Assembly (NCBI GenBank): GCA_907163375.1
Contig: CAJQUW010011587.1
Coordinates: 124,001 to 188,000 of the forward strand
Length of the DNA stretch: 64,000 bases
Reading direction: 5' to 3'
From: Prostheceraeus crozeri
Taxonomy: Eukaryota > Platyhelminthes > Polycladida > Euryleptidae
Notes under the pieces: generated by a model
What the model was told of the DNA's origin: nothing
Databases searched by the model: none
What the model saw: the letters and a program-made list of their open reading frames with translations, nothing else
In this document: positions 10,101 to 20,128 of the stretch, piece after piece
Position numbering within the stretch: the first letter of the stretch is position 1
Layout of the letters: every line of letters begins with the position of its first letter
Translations under genes and position numbers: made by a program

Positions 10101-13100
10101 GTTTTGTGAAAAAGCAACCTATTGAATTATTGCTAAATTGACCGCGAAAGTGATTGAATTGATTACTATTCTCCTCAGTCTGAAAATTAAACATAAGAGT
10201 TGTCATCACAAAGTATATCAATTCAATACTCATACTGTCGAGCGACCCCTCTCTCCAGCGACCGGTTGTCTGAATTATAATGGCTTCTACAAGAATTAGA
10301 GGAATCAAGAATTAGGACGTTTAAAGGGCAGCATTTTCTTATTTTCTTATTCTAGTAATAAGATAGGAACTTAATAGTAGCTTGAATTAATTGTAGCATT
10401 TGGCATGAAATGTGGGCATGCAAAAAGTGACTGAATCAGTTACGCACATTCACAATGAAGCTCAGGAAATCAAGCTTCCTAATAGGTAGCACTAATCATT
10501 TCTGTTTTTTTAAAGGAAGTGACGCTCATGTAAGCAAAGTAATACTCTTGTAACAACCTAAATGCTTCAATTTTGTAGTTATTGTCAGCAGTAAACACAT
10601 GCACACATGTAATTTTTATCAAAGCTATAAACAAGTCTGTAGATTTTCCGACATTGGTAGTTGTTTAAATACGCCTGCAACTCGCATGTGCTTCACTCTG
10701 CAAAGTACACTTGCAATACATCTGCACTTTGCAGAGTGAAGCACTTGCGAGTGCAAGCAATTTTTTATACTACATCATTAAAACGTGCCTATCAAGATCA
10801 ATTCTAAAAAAATAAACTTGACATAAGCAAATTTGTAGATGCCCACAACTGTCAAATATGAGCCCTGCATATTGACTTAAAATCATGCAATTTCGCAAAA
10901 ACGAAAAAAATCTTTAGATTATGTGTTATCTACCAATCCCCCGCATCAGCCTTAATAAGCGGAGACGACTCAATTAAAGCCCCCAATCTCATTTCAAGCA
11001 TCGCCCGAGCAGTGAAAGAAAATATGAGAGAAAATTTTGGCGCCAGGAAATGCTGGAATTTGAGAAACATAAAGTCAGTTAATGAACGGCAAAATCTTGA
11101 TTCAGTTCAACGATAGGTAATAGTCAATCCCGTTCACTCTATTCACTCGGTCACCAGCAAACGGCTCGAAACCTTGTTCACTCACTAACTCAAAAGTTCG
11201 GATCCACTTTTACAGGGACTGGAGGTTTGCAAAAATAGCAGGAACTGCAGAATTATTTCTTTAATTAAAAAATTCTTGCTTAGTTCTTGGGCACGCTTTC
11301 TCTCTCCTAAACTGCGACAAGTGATAGTTATAACGGATTGTACATTTCGCAATTTGCGATAAGTTCATCTCCCACTAATACGATGACAGACACTTCAAAA
11401 CCACGACAAATTCAAAAACAATCAATTCAGTGGATACATAGAAATCTCATAAGCCTGCAGCACATGGCATAGCATGTGCCAAATACAACTATGCGGTTTA
11501 TTTAAAACCATTAAACGTCAATAGAAGTTAGATGCAAAATCATGCCCAGAAAATGCAAAGATGAGCAAATTAAAAAAAGAAAATGCAAGTTAGCAGGTAA
11601 TCATGTAAAACCAAAATAAAAATGCGAGCAAAAATGAATGAATGGAGATATCAACAAGTTCAGTGAATACATTCATAAGAAAATAGACACATAAATAAAG
11701 CTAAACACAAGGAGTTCAAATAATTATTAAAGCACCAAAAGCCAAATGAGTGATATTGAGTAGAAGATGAAAATAAATCAATTAATTGGATTTTGTTTTG
11801 TTTATTTTTAAGCTGTTTACATCACATTCAGTAGTTAAGCAAAACCATTTAAAATAGATGCTCCTGGAGATATTACTTGTTTTGCTGGGATATTGTGGAT
11901 AATTAAAATAATCCTGATTGCAACTGTATTAATTATTACATTAATGCTAATAAAATTGTGATATCATAATGTTATTATATGTTCATATTTATGATTAAAT
12001 GTTACTCTATGTAATTATAACCTTAATGAGCAGTATATATTATCATTGCTATATATTGTATGTAGCAAACATGCGACTGCTGTCTTTTCAAGAAGGTGTG
12101 TGAATTCATTAAAAATGTTTATATACTCTCATTTGACTCACGTCACACGTTCGGATTTCACTTCAGTCTGCTATCTGTGTAGTTCATCAAATTAGTAAAT
12201 CAACAATGAGCTCTTAAATACGACGCGTTCATTATCATTGTTCGTTCTATTTTTACTCCAAATTCTGTGCGTTGTAATTATACACTCACAACGATTCCAA
12301 AACACAGAGCGCTGCAGAAACAACGCTGTTACTATGGCAATAGTAACTAAGTAAGGTAAGCTAAGGTTAACTGTCTAGATTGCTTAATATTCGATTAGTA
12401 ACCTTACTGAATAAGGGGAAAATTTAAGTCAACCAAATTGTCTGAGGGTATCGCGCACACCAAAAGTGAAAACAAAAGGTAGTGTTAGATAAAGTCTCTA
12501 CTAAAATTATATCTACGATGAATGAAAAATGATGCAGCTGTGGAAAATGAATTATAAATGATGTTGCTTGATGAAGTTGCTATCTGACAGCAGAAAGTGT
12601 GGCTGTGGCTTTTCTGTTAGATTCTGTTGGATTTCTGTTTTCATATTTCCCTTTGCTTTAAGTATCTATGCCGCTTCTCATACAGGGCATTCATACAGTT
12701 TCTCTGAATTACTCTATACTTTCGATTATATAATAATTTTACTAAGTCTAAAAATTGATAGAAAATATTGAAAGTCATCAATTGAAAGCGTTTAATCCCA
12801 CAAATTTCATGAAGATAAATGTCAATTGGTGTCAAAAGCTAGGTATTCAACTCACCTTCGAGTCGAAGAATACTCAGCTAAGCTCGGATTTTGATAGTAG
12901 TAGATTCTGTAGAATCTCTTATTTATTTCATAAGCAAGATTTGAATGGCACGTGGTCAATACTGTATAATTGAAACTTTTGTCACACAAATGGTCATGAA
13001 GTTGACGCTTGAAAGCTTTGACTGTTGACGAACACAAAAGAAACACCGGTAGGCCTATATTGATAAAGATGTGATGCGATATGGCATCTCATACCAAAAA

Positions 13101-13800
13101 TACTAAATGAAGTTTTCATGCACATATGAAAGCCTTTGTTTTCTTATATTATAACCAGAATTACTGTATTGTATCACAATGTCATACTAAATAATAATGT
13201 GAACTCAAGATGCAAAATGCAACTACTATAAAAGAATCATTAATGTATGGAGCATAAGCTACGTACATCATTAATTATGAACGATGGAAATAACTGTCAA
13301 TACGAGTCTGTACAGCACGTCGCTCATCAACAGAAGCAATCATGTTTTCTACTCGACCAAAAGTTTGTTGATCAAGCCTCAAGGTCACTTTTCCTTTCAA
13401 GGAATTCCCTGGTCCGACTGAACAGTCGGTACGATTGAAAACGCAAAAAGCGCACGTAAACTTGAAACTATTACCTACATTAACTATTGATTTGTATCTT
13501 AATTTAGATTGTAGACTCATAGACTTTAATAACTTCGGAAGCTTTGGAGTAATAAGTACCATCGAACTACTCGCCTCAATAAGGGTAGTATGGCCTACAC
13601 GTACATGGGATGCGTATTAATTAGAAAGTATAATTAAAGATCAATGAATACTTGATGTAAAATATTCATCATGTAGAGGTTGAGACAACAAATGGTATAT
13701 TACAATAATATATACAGCAATGTATATTACAACAACATATAAATATAATTTTATTCACTATGAGGAGGATTCACTTTGTAGAGGTTCGTTATATAGAGGT
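10101..13800. other. Non-coding stretch, no recognised gene
   Basis: AT-rich sequence without a convincing gene. A hairpin lies at 10677-10754. Near 11090-11180 there are further GTTCACTC/GAACGG-type motifs reminiscent of the hAT-like subterminal repeats upstream, perhaps remains of another end. The longer open frames near 13.28-13.62 kb overlap on opposite strands and resemble nothing I know. Sequence just before the mariner becomes a (TA)n tract. Confidence 0.5.
10677..10754. repeat. Hairpin with 29-30 bp arms
   Basis: The left arm contains GTGCTTCACTCTGCAAAGT and the right arm its exact complement ACTTTGCAGAGTGAAGCAC. Pairing extends outward (GCAACTCGCA against TTGCGAGTGC) with small mismatches. 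The loop is about 19 bp. Possibly a small foldback element. Confidence 0.75.
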
Positions 13801-13805
13801 ATACA

Positions 13806-13807
<2 letters not shown>

Positions 13808-13856
<49 letters not shown>
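13808..13856. repeat. (TA)n microsatellite
   Basis: About 24 uninterrupted TA units directly left of the mariner. The tract resumes at 15207-15222 on its right side, showing that the transposon landed inside the microsatellite. Confidence 0.95.
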
Positions 13857-13858
<2 letters not shown>

Positions 13859-15206
13859 GTGGTTGGTTCAATAAGTAGTGGAACAGATCCACTTCTCGAT
13901 TTCAGACCGCATTGAAATGTTATGCACTCGATCTATGACATATCTAGGTTGATGCTGCAAAGCTATTTGAATTTTCAATGATACCAATGATCATTGATTG
14001 AAATCATAGTTTAAATTTGAATAAGAGCTATTTCGTTCATTCATTTCAATTTTATTGACTACAATCATGCGCATTCATCCTGTTGAATACCGCTCTGTGA
14101 TAAGATTTTTCGTTCTGCGAAATACGCCTGCCGACAGAATTAAAGAAATGCTTCAAGAGACATACGGCGACGAAGCGCCGTCTAAAGCCACGATTCATCG
14201 ATGGATTAGTGATTTCAAAAGAGAAAGGGACTCCGTCTTCGACAACGACAAACCTGGCCGGCCTTTGGAAATCGACAATTCTGAAAAGTTATTCCATATT
14301 GAAAAACTTGTGAAGGAGCAACGTCGCATAACAGTGTCAAGCCTCGCAAATGCCATCAACGTAAGCATTGGTTCGTGTCACTCTCTTCTGAAAGAAATGG
14401 GGTTGCGCAAACTTTGTAGTCGCTTGACTTCCGAACTTCAAGATCGACGGCAACAAGCTTGCCTTGAAAATCTAACGCTGTTCGAAGAACTCGGCGAATC
14501 TTTTCTCTTAAACATCATCACTGAAGATGAGACACCGCTTTCTTTGTATGCACCAGAGAGCAAACGAGACTCCGCAGAATGGAAGTTTCCAAATGAAAAG
14601 CCAAGTTTAAAGCTTCGAGCCGGGACATCACATCGTCGTTGCTTGATGTTGAGTGTCTTTTGGGATGCTAATGGAATCATTCTGGTTGATTTTGCGGAAG
14701 CTAACGAGACGTTGAACTCTAAGTACTACTGTAATATATTGAAACAAGCGCGATCTCGAAGACAAAAGTCCAGAAATTGTGACCTCTGGCTTCTTCACGA
14801 CAACGCTCCAATCCATTCGGCATCTCTTGTGAATGAAACAATGGAAAACTCTTCTCCAAAGAAGGTGAGCCATCCCGCTTACAGTCCCGATTTGGTGCCA
14901 AGTGATTTCTTCTTATTTCGCCATTTGAAGAAGCATTTGCGTGGAAGCCACTTTGAGACCCCTGAGCAAGTCAAAGAAGAAGTTCAATGGTTCTTTGACA
15001 GCAAACCACAGTCATGATTTCGCTCCGCATTTGATGAATTACTGATTCGCTGGAGAAAGTGTCTTCACAACGAAGGAAGTTACATTGAGAAATCAATTCT
15101 ACTCGTTTATAGACCTACTTACTGCTTACTTACCAGCTGTAATAAAAAAAATTGTTTAAAAGATCGTTTTCATTCTTAGTCTCACTACTTATTGAACCAA
15201 CCACGT
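13857..15206 (+). mobile_element. Mariner transposon, 1.35 kb, nearly whole
   Basis: Both ends are present. The left end ACGTGGTTGGTTCAATAAGT is matched at 15184-15206 by its reverse complement (about 24 bp of terminal repeat). The insertion sits in a (TA)n microsatellite, consistent with the TA target preference of the family, though this makes the exact TA duplication ambiguous. The single internal gene is the transposase at 14067. The nearly identical ends and almost open gene suggest a fairly recent copy. Confidence 0.92.
14067..15017 (+). pseudogene. Mariner transposase, prematurely stopped
   Basis: DD34D transposase that would excise and reinsert the element via its terminal repeats. 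From the first ATG (14067) it reads 316 aa. The N-terminal helix-turn-helix region runs from about residue 5 to 110 (YGDEAPSKATIHRWISDFK, then GRP). Catalytic residues are the D of ITEDET, the D of LLHDNAPIHSA and the D of LVPSDFFLF. The spacing between the last two is 34 residues, as expected. The reading ends at a TGA at 15015-15017, yet the same frame continues with FRSAFDELLIRWRKCLHNEG, the usual mariner C-terminus. One in-frame stop therefore removes about 30 residues. The rest is open, so a partly active protein is possible but unlikely. Confidence 0.93.
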
Positions 15207-15222
15207 ATATATATATATATAT

Positions 15223-16829
15223 ATTTTTCAAAACCATCGTACTCAGCAGTGAGATTTTATTCCGGACATGTTTCGGTATTTGAGGTCATCAGCGTTACAA
15301 TCAAACGGTAAAAGCAGATACGAAATGGCTTATATACAAAAATGAAAAACTATGGTGAAATTTACAAACGAAGTCTGATTGGGTGAGATCCACTCCTCTC
15401 GTTAGCAAGTGTGTCAAAGTTGCTTTTGATCAATATCGTTTCTGAAATCGATGCTGAAATTCTCACGTGACGGATTGTGCACGTGCATAGATATCTCTGT
15501 AGGGGTCGGTTTACCAGAAATGTGCTCGTTTATCCGTGGCTAAATGGCGTGTTGTAACGCCAACGTATCGCATTTGGCAGCGATCACAGCTGTAAAGGTA
15601 CACAATATCAGATTTAAGCTCACTCGAAATAGCATCAACGTTCTGACAAAAATCAAGGGTTTTTAGAGTATTGAAAATCAATCTAATTTTCAAGTTTTCA
15701 GGTAACGATTTATTGACAGTATAAATGCGTTTCTTTAGCTCTTCGACACGCTTGCTAAGAAAAGGGACATTCCAGTGAATAAATTTTAGATCATTCTCAT
15801 GCTCGGTGTGTCTATTATTCGGCTTGCGTTCAACCTCATCTTTGATTTTCAGCATTAACTTATCAGAGTAGCCATTCAATCGACTGAATTTCAAAATTTC
15901 ATCAATGACGTTATTTTTAATGAATTCGTGAGAGCAAATACGGAAAGCTCGATAGAATAAAGAGCGGAAAGCCGCTACTTTATAAGAAAAAGGAGCCATT
16001 GCAGACGAAGGAATATACATTCCGATATTTGTATCTTTAAATGCAAAAGAGACAAATAAATCGCCATGATCAATGGTTACTTTTGTATCTAAAAACCTCA
16101 AGGAATCGTCTGAATGATGATCAACAGATATCAGAGTAGCCATTCAATCGACTGAATTTCAAAATTTCATCAATGACGTTATTTTTAATGAATTCGTGAG
16201 AGCAAATACGGAAAGCTCGATAGAATAAAGAGCGGAAAGCCGCTACTTTATAAGAAAAAGGAGCCATTGCAGACGAAGGAATATACATTCCGATATTTGT
16301 ATCTTTAAATGCAAAAGAGACAAATAAATCGCCATGATCAATGGTTACTTTTGTATCTAAAAACCTCAAGGAATCATCTGACTGATGATCAACAGTAAAT
16401 TTGATGCTGTTGCGCAACGAATTGGTAAACTCAAGAAAATTCTCAATTTCTTTTCTATTACGAAAAATGCAAAAACATATATCTTTTGTAAAGCAACGGC
16501 TGGTTGCCTGAAAAAATTTTGAATTTGCGCTCCATACTGTCCATGGCGAAAGCAGCCATGGTAGGACCCAGCTTCGAGCCCATAGCCATACCGTCAAACT
16601 GAGTATAGAGATTGCCATTAAAAGAAAAAATAATGTTGGTGCACGCTAAACTTAGCAACTCTTTCAAAGCTGTTCGAGAAAGGTCGAAGTTATCAAAATC
16701 AATTAGCGTCAAAATATGATCAATGGTTTTGGACACGGGAACGTTACCAAATAAGTTCGTCACATCAAAACTGCACATTTCTGCAGTTTCGAATTGAGCA
16801 AGATCAAACTTTTTGATCTCATCAACGAA
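15223..16829 (-). pseudogene. Penelope-like element, decayed, RT and GIY-YIG parts
   Basis: Minus-strand retroelement remnant. Upstream (16.46-16.83 kb) is a Penelope-type RT: CSFDVTNLFGNVPVSKTID, then FSFNGNLYTQFDGMAMGSKLGPTMA. A linker region follows at 15.86-16.4 kb. At 15.51-15.62 kb YSCDRCQMRYVGVTTRHLAT matches the GIY-YIG endonuclease domain of Penelope-like elements (CxxCxxxYVGxTTRHL). The frame is interrupted, and a 268-bp tandem duplication lies inside. The 3' tail near 15270-15292 (minus strand) has CTGATGA...GAAAC, the core letters of a hammerhead ribozyme, which this class is known to carry. The N-terminal side stops abruptly at 16829 where the PolB element begins. Confidence 0.88.
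15861..16396. repeat. 268-bp tandem duplication in the Penelope-like element
   Basis: 15861-16128 is repeated at 16129-16396 with very few differences (for example GAATCGTCTGAATG against GAATCATCTGACTG). Both units encode the same stretch, including DDSLRFLDTKVTIDHGDLFV. The duplication is younger than the element and falls inside its coding region. Confidence 0.92.
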
Positions 16830-17100
16830 AGTAGTAAGTAAAACTCCACCACTGGACCGCGCAAGATGGCCGCCATCGAAAAAAGTCGCTGACGTCCCCC
16901 CTCTGGAACGTGAGAGGTTGTGGTTTGTCGTGGTGTGCCGGCCAGGTTGGTCGCTCCCATCGTTGACAGCAATCGGAAAGACTGTTCGCTGACGTCCCCC
17001 CTCGCAAACGACAGAGTGTCGTGGTGGACTTGGGCGGCCGCCAGGTTTTGACTTGGTGCAATCGTGAACATGAATTTTGGGGTGAAAATGGGATGTTTTG
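16830..17100. repeat. Left terminal repeat of PolB element copy A
   Basis: Terminal AGTAGTAAGTAAAACTCCAC is followed by ACTGGACCGCGCAAGATGGC and two GCTGACGTCCCCCCTC blocks. The right end (37137 inward) and copy B (54422 onward) start the same way and carry two or three ~63-bp versions of the GACGTCCCCCC block. The Penelope-like element is cut off exactly here. Confidence 0.8.
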
Positions 17101-17900
17101 GGCTCTAGCGTCTAAACGGCTGCTCCAATGGTAGATCTGAGACCAGATTTGGAATCAGCGTCAAATTCTGCATGGGTGGGTTTCAATGGGCTCTATGGTG
17201 AGTTTCAAGTCAATCGGAGAGAAAAAATTTTCAACATTTTTCGGAAAAACGACAGAGTTAACGGCAAATGTGGGTTGGTTTTGGGCTGTAGCGCCAAAAC
17301 GAAGCATCGGATGGGAAAACGGATTTCAGATTTGGAATCAGCGTCAAATTCTCTATCAACATGGTGAATTTGAAAGCAATCGGAGAGAAAAAATTTTCGC
17401 TGACGTCCCCCCCCCGACACCAAACTTCCAATTTTGCTTCTAGTGGATGGTTTTTGTCGTGCAATAGCTCGTTTGAAAGCTAAGAGTGAGACAAATTCAC
17501 TGAAAGAAACGGCTTGTTCATATCTGTCTTAGTTTAGATGTGAGACGCCATTTAGGATTTTGGGAGATTGGCGAAAAACGACAGAGTTAGAATTTTGGAC
17601 GTTTTTGGCTGTAGCGCCAAAACGAAGCATCGGATGGGAAAACGGATTCCAGAATTGGAATCAGCGTCAAATTCTCTATCAACATGGTGAGTTTCAAGTC
17701 AATCGGAGAGAAAAAATTTTTCTTCACGAAATTTTTTCGAAAAAACGACAGAGTTAGAATTTTCGCGATGGCTGTGGGCTGTAGAGCCAAAACGAAGCAT
17801 CGGATGGGAAAACGGAGGCCAGATTCGGATTCAGCGTCCAATTCTACATGGAATTGGTGTATTTCTAGCTCAATTGGACCTCTAGAATCGGCGATAGAAG
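17101..17900. repeat. Subterminal tandem array, about four imperfect units
   Basis: Roughly 120-180-bp units each contain GCGCCAAAACGAAGCATCGG, then GGAATCAGCGTCAAATTCT and AATCGGAGAGAAAAAATTTT. Clear units start near 17282 and 17608, with variants near 17105 and 17775. The array is present only on the left side of copy A. The short reading frames crossing it are frame accidents. Confidence 0.8.
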
Positions 17901-17939
17901 CGTTTTAAGTTTTTGGATGATGGATATTACGTCATCAGC

Positions 17940-18015
17940 TGATCGCCACAAACTATATAAGCTGGGAACCGACAGAGACTTTTCATTTAGAGGAGAGCGA
18001 TTGTCAAAGGTAGGT
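17940..18015 (+). promoter_or_regulatory. TATA promoter and splice donor, left end of copy A
   Basis: CTATATAAGCTGGG near 17953 is followed about 80 bp on by AAAG/GTAGGTCG...CTCTGAGCTCCGAT. The same order (TATA, short leader, donor, then CGCTCTGAGCTCCCGAT) occurs at the right end of copy A and in copy B, where it drives the coiled-coil gene. Here no obvious gene follows, so this looks like a diverged or orphan copy of that promoter. Confidence 0.5.
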
Positions 18016-18419
18016 CGTCTCTCTGAGCTCCGATGATAGCTACGGACATTCCAAATTCCGGGTTTCTGTAAGACACCGACTTAGAAAATTTCATTGCTGA
18101 AGTCAGCTAAGGCGTCAGACTTAGAGGTTAGCCAGGAGATGGCCTTCGTCTCCAGGCCATAAAAGACTCCAAAACTTTAATGGCTTGTAACTTTGCTTCT
18201 ACAAGTCCGCTTGACTTGATTCAAAAAAGGTTCGGTCGCTATTGACCTGCCCTAAGTGATAGACTACTTATAAAATTTCATAAGTAGTGCTAAAAAGTTG
18301 AAAAAAATAAATTCACTAGTTTTGGAGGTTTTCTGGGGTTTTCGACTCTGCTGAAGTCAATGAAAGCATTTTTAATGATGTCTGAGCCAGTCTTCTCATG
18401 CTATAAGCGGATTTTCACT

Positions 18420-18620
18420 GGAAGCGAGCAAGACACGGAGAGTTTTGCTGTGATATTCCACTGACAGGGTGTTCCTTCGGGACGGCGGACGATGCCGTAG
18501 TGATAAGTGTGGCAAGGGAGTGTGTTATATTTTAGACCGAAACCGCTGGGGCAACTCATGTCTCATGTTGGGCATTTGACACAGTTCTCAACGTAGCACT
18601 TTGAACGCCAATCGGTTGAG
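18420..18620. repeat. Diverged copy of the arm's leader block
   Basis: CACGGAGAGTTTTGCTGTGATATTCC and the following sequence, ending TCTCAACGTAGCACTTTG, parallel 18795-18990 (CACGGAGATTTTCGGTGTGATACTTCC to TCTCAACGTAGCATGC) in order and spacing but with many substitutions. It looks like an older tandem copy of the start of the left arm. Confidence 0.6.
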
Positions 18621-19126
18621 TCTTAGCTATCTTGTCATGGGTGGCCTCTAAACATCTCCATTGCAAAACGCTGGTGAATCAAGCTCTCTACGGCTTGCTA
18701 TCAAGCTGCTCAAGCTGCTCAAAGTCTGTCAACCTCTTACCAACTCTACAGGTTTTCATGTCTGGCGATCAAGTCATGGACGGTGCAAGTCACGGAGATT
18801 TTCGGTGTGATACTTCCTTTCGACGGGCGTTCCTGTAAAGGGCGGCGGTGAAACCCGTAGCTATGTATACCGCAAGGGACATTCGGCAATGGTCAATCTT
18901 GTTAAACCTCTCTGCGTCATGTTTGCAAGTGATTGCCTCTGTCTCAACGTAGCATGCATTCGCGCCAGGGCGACATTTAGCCAACTGTCGAAGGTTGCCT
19001 AAAACTTTCCATTGCATACGTTATGAGAACCATGAGTTCTACCTGCCTCTATCAATGAGACGAATTGATGAATGGAATGAAATGGGAAGACACTCACGCG
19101 CCACACGCAACATAACACACTTCTCT

Positions 19127-19336
19127 CTTCCGTAGTCTAACAAGCTCTTTACACATGGATTGCAATCGATTGCTATCCCTGTATCAGAAGTGTAAGCTAT
19201 CTTAATTTTATTTAACACCATTTCAGCTACCATCATCGCCCATATGAAATGTTATAAGATTTACAAGTTAGACTAAGCGTGCTACTATTTCCAAATGAAA
19301 AAGTATACATGGTTAAATCATCCACTGAAGCCCCAT
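19127..19336. repeat. Single ~206-bp repeat unit, left arm
   Basis: One unit of the tandem repeat that occurs twice in the right arm (32.41-32.83 kb) and about five times in copy B (62525-63471). It contains CCGTAGTCTAACAAGCTCTT and CGATTGCTATCCCTGTATCA. Confidence 0.9.
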
Positions 19337-19379
19337 TCAAGTGAGTATTAAGTCAGCATGAAAGCAAAGATAATACGAA

Positions 19380-19860
19380 ATAAAAATTTATTATGGCATG
19401 TATTTCAAAAGGTCTTCATCGTCAATATCGTCCCAGAGTCTGGCTTCACACAGATCACAAAAACAGTTCACTTGCTTCAATCGTTCTTCTACCGCGAGCC
19501 TCACTTTGTCGATGTACTCCCACTCCGCCATAGTTCGTGGCTGGGAGTTAGGGGTGTACCATTCCCATAATTGATGGAGGAATTTGGTGCTGGTGATCTC
19601 CATCACATCATCAGTATCGTACTGCAGATACTTCCATCGTATGCCTGTTAGGTCGGGACACTCCTTCTCACATACACTCTCCTCTTCGTCATCCGCTGGT
19701 GATGACAACTTTCTAATGTTGTCGAGTCGGTATAATTTCTACATCTTCCCCTTCGTTGGAGCGTTTGGTGCAACGCGCGCCTTTGGCTATCAGCATGGAG
19801 AAGAGAACTCCAATTTTGTGTTCGGTGTTTTTGGAGGGCTTGTCATGTTGACTGTGAATA
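19380..19860 (-). pseudogene. Small acidic protein gene, left arm (PolB element part)
   Basis: Part of the PolB element. It encodes a short acidic protein containing CEKECPDLTG, then YLQYDTDDVMEITSTKFLHQ and CDLCEARLWDD, rich in D and E. The two CxxC/CxxxC-like pairs suggest possible metal binding. It is transcribed away from PolB, from a shared ~300-bp region around 19.9-20.1 kb. The right-arm version is at 31913. I do not recognise the family. This copy is broken (about one break). Confidence 0.6.
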
Positions 19861-19934
19861 ATGACTTTGAAATGTTTTCTAATTCTTAAGTATAAACAAG
19901 CAACCAATCAGAATGAACAGCCAATGAATGATGA

Positions 19935-20128
19935 CTATGAAAGTATATATGAAAAGTGACATTCGTGTCATTTCACTCTGTCTTTGAGACGTATAAGTGA
20001 AGTGTTCTCTGGCGAATTCTGTTATTATTTGAGGCGTACAAGTGAACTGCTTTCTCGTGAATTCCAAATTTGAGTGAAGTCTCTATCTTGTTGAAGTATC
20101 AACCTTTAACTTGATTTCGTTGAAATGG
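19935..20128. promoter_or_regulatory. Divergent promoter region between acidic gene and PolB, left arm
   Basis: A TATA-like GTATATATGAAAAG near 19946 points to PolB, and TTTATACTTAAGAATT (read on the minus strand, about 19885-19900) precedes the acidic gene. A second copy lies in the right arm at 31.65-31.91 kb. The first PolB exon appears to end within GAAATG/GTAAGT near 20128. Confidence 0.55.

Noticed and set aside
16822-17071. Open minus-strand frames over the left terminal repeats
   Set aside because: They run from Penelope sequence into GC-rich terminal repeats and have no homology; repeat artefacts.
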